DNA from: Ancylothrix sp036704045
Lineage (GTDB): Bacteria > Cyanobacteriota > Cyanobacteriia > Cyanobacteriales > Oscillatoriaceae
Direction of reading: 5' to 3'
Length of the DNA: 64,000 nucleotides
Assembly (NCBI GenBank): GCA_036704045.1
Contig: DATNQM010000003.1
Span: 37,076-101,075 of the forward strand
Below the pieces are notes generated by a model that worked only from the letters and a program-made list of their open reading frames with translations, had not been told where the DNA came from and searched no databases. Positions 61,085 to 64,000 of the stretch are shown piece by piece. A program made the position numbers and the translations under genes. The first letter of the stretch is position 1, and every line of letters starts with the position of its first letter.

Positions 61085-61292
61085 CCTGCCTTTTCAGTTT
61101 TTTTACTTAATTGTTTTGTTTAATTTTAAAATTAATTACTGATTAATTGCTTTTCGTAAATTCCGAACTTCTTAATATCCTTGCTTTACCTTAATTTAAA
61201 ACATTTATTCACTTTCAGGAGTTTTTAAATTAATTTTTATTAAAAATAAAGGATAATGGTTCAGGGTTTAATACACCATGAACCATAACTAA

Positions 61293-62237
61293 TTACTGGC
61301 CTACAGAACCTTTTCCAAAAAACTTAGGGGGTTCTGCTAGCGTATAAACTTGTGTTTCGCTTTCAATTGCTTGACGCAAATGCCCTGGAGTATTCAAACT
61401 TCCTAACAAGGTTATTCCGTCAAACATCCGCAGACCACCATTAGTTTTTTCAGCCAATATTTTATCTACTTCTTCGGGTTTTGGCATAGTGTTAATTGAT
61501 TGATCAGAAGCAATTGCAAAACCCCAAGGAGAACCATAGGTAGAGATATAGCTCGTGTAGGATTGAACATTAGAAAAAAGTGATTTGAGGGTGTTAACTA
61601 TACGCGCGTGAAGCTTGAGTTCAGAAGGCGAAACTGGGCCAGCTTGAACTACAAAAAAACCACCGGGAGAAAGTACCCTTTTTGCCTTTTCAAAATATTC
61701 TTTTGTAAACAATTGAAACGAGGGTCCCGATTCAATAGGATCGGAAAGATCAGAAATAATCACATCCCATTTTTCTGTCGTAGTATCTAAATAATGAAGA
61801 GCGTCTCCAATTACTAATTCAGTACGAGGATCGTCAAAAGCACCAGCGTGCATTTCAGGTAAATGTTCACGGCAAGCTTCTACAACATCACCATCAATAT
61901 CAACCATTGCTACTTTTTCAACTGATTTCCAGCGCAAAATTTCTCGAACTGTTGCTCCTTCTCCACCGCCTAAAACTAAAACGTTTTTCGGGTTGCCATG
62001 AAATAGCATAGCGGGGTGTACAAGGGGCTCATGGTACAAAAATTCATCGCCGGTGCAAGACTGCCATTTTCCATCAAGAACAAGCCCTTTTCCATAGGCT
62101 CCACTTTCAACAACATACATTTCTTGATATTGAGTTTTTTTGTAAGCCAGCACACGAGTAATGCCGTGAACATAAATATCCCAAGGTGTAATGTACTCGC
62201 TAATCCAAATATCCGCTCTAAGTTCACTACCAGCCAT
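61293..62237 (-). CDS. speE: Polyamine aminopropyltransferase (spermidine synthase family)
   Basis: Transfers an aminopropyl group from decarboxylated S-adenosylmethionine to a diamine. The methyltransferase-like core has VLVLGGGEGATVREIL, the acidic DIDGDVVEACREHLP and the catalytic-loop DLSDPIESGP. The last differs from the DSTDP of characterised spermidine synthases, so the substrate (putrescine, agmatine or a longer polyamine) cannot be fixed. AAAGGAGA precedes the ATG. Length 314 is normal. No decarboxylase gene lies beside it. Confidence 0.87.
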   Translation of the reverse strand: MAGSELRADIWISEYITPWDIYVHGITRVLAYKKTQYQEMYVVESGAYGKGLVLDGKWQSCTGDEFLYHEPLVHPAMLFHGNPKNVLVLGGGEGATVREILRWKSVEKVAMVDIDGDVVEACREHLPEMHAGAFDDPRTELVIGDALHYLDTTTEKWDVIISDLSDPIESGPSFQLFTKEYFEKAKRVLSPGGFFVVQAGPVSPSELKLHARIVNTLKSLFSNVQSYTSYISTYGSPWGFAIASDQSINTMPKPEEVDKILAEKTNGGLRMFDGITLLGSLNTPGHLRQAIESETQVYTLAEPPKFFGKGSVGQ

Positions 62238-62542
62238 CTATATTTCTCCTTTTATTTAAATTGTACAGGCATCAATTAATACCACAAAAGTGTAAACTTG
62301 CGCTAGTCCCAAAATCACAAAAATATAGTCTGACAGTTTTTAAAGCTAGTCATGTTTTGGGTTATAAGCTTTTTAGAAAGTTTTTAAGAGATTCTGACAA
62401 AAAGCCGCATTCAGCATAAAAATTTTTTTCATGTATGAGTTAAAATTTTATGCTACTTATGGATGCATTAAAGGTTACAACTAAAAAAAAGCGAAAAGAA
62501 GTCTGAAAAATAATGTCCAAAAATGGGTAAGGGATAGAATTA

Positions 62543-63868
62543 ATGCATCAGGAATATTTGAGAAGAATGTGGCTGAGTTCGCTATATAAACGACTACTTA
62601 AACTTTTTCGGTCGCCAAAAGCAGCATCAGATGCTGAAAATTACGAAACTTGGCGACATGAATTTATGCAAAGTCGGCTGCTTTTGGGGTTGTGGGTGGC
62701 GTTGATTTTCTTTTTGACATTTACGAGCTTAGAGTTAAGAAATTTTTGGTTTAAACCGGATGAATTTAACAATGATTGGTTGATTACGCAAATCATTGTT
62801 GAAATTTGTTTGCTATTTTGTTTGGGTTTGTTTCGCTTGCCAGTGGGCCGACAGCATCCAACTTTAATATTTTTAGCTTTATCCTGGTCAGTGACAATTG
62901 GCCCCCAATTTCAGAGCAGTTTTAATGGTTTTTTTGAGCCTTCTTTATTGATTTGGCCGTTGATGTTTTTTGGCCAAGCTACTTTGATGCCGGTGCGTTG
63001 GAGTTTACATTTAATTTCCCAGTTGGGCGTGTTATTTTATTGTGTGGTGGCTGTAGTATTTTTGCGATTAGAAGTTAGAATGCCGGCTGTTTGGCTTACG
63101 CCTAATGCAATGATTTTATATATGTTTTGGATTTGTTTTATTTGTAATTTATCAGTGTTTTTATACGAGCGTTTACAGCGAGGAGAATTTAAAGCTCGGC
63201 GGGATTTAGAAAAAGCTTATAGCCAATTGCAAAATGAGCAAGAACTGTCTGAAAAGTTGTTGTTAAATATTTTACCAGAACCGATTGCTATCCGACTAAA
63301 ACAAGATCATCAAATAATTGCAGAAAGCTTTGGAGAAGTTTCAGTTTTGTTTGCAGATATTGTGGGTTTTACTGAAATTTCTAGTCAAGTTTCGCCTCAT
63401 GATTTAGTTCAATTACTAAATGAAATTTTTTCAGCTTTTGATCATTTGGCAGAGAAACACGGACTTGAAAAAATTAAGACGATTGGTGATGCTTATATGG
63501 TGGTGGCTGGGTTGCCTGTGCAGCGAGAAGATCATGCAGCATCTATTGCAGATATGGCATTAGATATGCAGAAAGCTTTGGAAAATTTAAACTTTCAAAC
63601 AAAGCAAAATTTTCGTATTCGCATCGGTATTGCGACAGGACCGGTGGTGGCCGGTGTGATTGGTATTAAAAAGTTTATTTATGATTTATGGGGTGATACT
63701 GTGAATATGGCTTCTCGGATGGAATCTCAAGGTATTGCCGGCAGAATTCAAGTAACAAGAGCAACCTACGAATGTTTAAAAAAAGAATATATTTTTGAAG
63801 AAAGAGGTGTTATTCACATTAAAGGCAAGGGAGAAATGTCAACATATTTCTTAGAAACAAGAAAATAA
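62543..63868 (+). CDS. Class III adenylate cyclase with N-terminal membrane domain
   Basis: A 441-residue protein with about five or six transmembrane helices (from residue 46 to 208), a coiled linker, and a class III cyclase domain (265-441). Metal-binding Asp272 and Asp316, purine-selecting Lys312 and Asp381, and transition-state residues Asn388 and Arg392 are all present, so it should make cAMP rather than cGMP. AAGGGA precedes the ATG. The membrane part resembles a sensor without a named domain. It is convergent with the rRNA operon and separated from it by a strong terminator. Confidence 0.93.
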   Translation: MHQEYLRRMWLSSLYKRLLKLFRSPKAASDAENYETWRHEFMQSRLLLGLWVALIFFLTFTSLELRNFWFKPDEFNNDWLITQIIVEICLLFCLGLFRLPVGRQHPTLIFLALSWSVTIGPQFQSSFNGFFEPSLLIWPLMFFGQATLMPVRWSLHLISQLGVLFYCVVAVVFLRLEVRMPAVWLTPNAMILYMFWICFICNLSVFLYERLQRGEFKARRDLEKAYSQLQNEQELSEKLLLNILPEPIAIRLKQDHQIIAESFGEVSVLFADIVGFTEISSQVSPHDLVQLLNEIFSAFDHLAEKHGLEKIKTIGDAYMVVAGLPVQREDHAASIADMALDMQKALENLNFQTKQNFRIRIGIATGPVVAGVIGIKKFIYDLWGDTVNMASRMESQGIAGRIQVTRATYECLKKEYIFEERGVIHIKGKGEMSTYFLETRK

Positions 63869-63871
63869 AAG

Positions 63872-63905
63872 AAAAACCTTTTATCGTTAGAGATAAAAGG
63901 TTTTT
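63872..63905. terminator. Bidirectional terminator between adenylate cyclase and rRNA operon
   Basis: A near-perfect stem AAAAACCTTTTATC/GATAAAAGGTTTTT with a short loop, A-rich on one side and T-rich on the other. It can stop the cyclase transcript on one strand and any rRNA read-through on the other. Confidence 0.9.
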
Positions 63906-63924
63906 CTGAGTAGATGGAAAAAAG

Positions 63925-64000
63925 GAACCAGGCACCGAGCTATTGTCCCAGACGGCAACCCGTCAAGTATCATCGCCGCGGCAGAGTTTCACGACCGAGT
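63925..64000 (-). rRNA. rrf: 5S rRNA, 3' part (truncated by the window edge)
   Basis: Read on the minus strand, the last 76 bases match the 3' two thirds of a cyanobacterial 5S rRNA: the ACTCGGTCGTGAAAC loop, GCGGCGATGATACTTG, the inner stem GACGGGTTGCCGTC, AATAGCTCGGTGCC and the closing CCTGGTTC. A short T-run follows at the 3' side. The 5' part lies beyond the window, so this is the end of an rRNA operon entering from the right. Confidence 0.9.

Overview
The window looks like chromosomal DNA of a cyanobacterium, most likely a filamentous, non-heterocystous (Oscillatoriales-type) one. The evidence is a ferredoxin-dependent nirA clustered with nrtABCD behind canonical NtcA promoters, a SipA (NblS-interacting) gene, a kinase-GUN4 fusion, pentapeptide-repeat and HEAT-repeat proteins, an A2-type aa3 cytochrome oxidase with a linked heme-A pathway, and a cyanobacterial-type 5S rRNA at the right edge. 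The genus cannot be fixed from sequence alone. I saw no transposase, prophage, CRISPR array or tRNA.

Layout. 0.5-10.2 kb (minus strand): nitrate assimilation, nirA-nrtA-nrtB-nrtC-nrtD, with cobA (siroheme precursor synthesis) upstream. nirA and cobA each have their own GTA-N8-TAC NtcA box at the same distance (22 nt) from a TAN3T -10 element, so nitrite reductase and the pathway to its cofactor should be co-induced by nitrogen limitation. NirA carries a C-terminal 2Fe-2S ferredoxin domain, and NrtD carries an unusual membrane-anchored C-terminal extension. 10.5-16.0 kb: a Tat/lipoprotein Rieske protein, a HEAT-repeat protein, a GH57 branching enzyme, and small conserved proteins including a tandem pair, one of only 46 residues. 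16.5-20.3 kb: three consecutive pentapeptide-repeat genes. 20.4-29.4 kb: a giant RelE-like/SF1-helicase/TPR fusion and a large RTX/fibronectin-III exoprotein.

30.0-36.1 kb: terminal oxidase ctaC-ctaD-ctaE, divergent from ctaA-ctaB (heme A synthesis). 36.1-45.8 kb: a kinase-GUN4 fusion, an ABC-2 exporter, a modular C39-like peptidase, two PrxQ-type peroxiredoxins (one 2-Cys, one 1-Cys), a thioredoxin-TPR protein and SipA, giving a redox/stress flavour. 45.8-53.0 kb: cysteine desulfurase; a folK-NUDIX-ADP-ribosylglycohydrolase-photolyase run; a sugar-nucleotide epimerase; purD. 53.2-53.5 kb: two copies of a short conserved element ending in a terminator hairpin, a candidate small-RNA pair. 53.6-56.4 kb: three paralogous PRC-barrel/DUF2382 stress proteins. 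57.2-63.9 kb: KDPG aldolase, L,D-transpeptidase, an Hsp70-like protein with an EI24 membrane protein, an aminopropyltransferase, and a membrane adenylate cyclase that converges on the 3' end of an rRNA operon (5S rRNA, cut by the window edge).

The intergenic DNA is rich in short hairpin repeats, several acting as terminators. The hexamer GCCGGT/ACCGGC is strikingly frequent throughout, while the usual cyanobacterial palindrome GCGATCGC was not seen. The most novel-looking items are the tandem HH-VKNRQQSML small proteins, the duplicated element after purD, the NrtD extension, the RelE-helicase-TPR fusion and the ABC-linker-ABC module duplication in the C39 protein.
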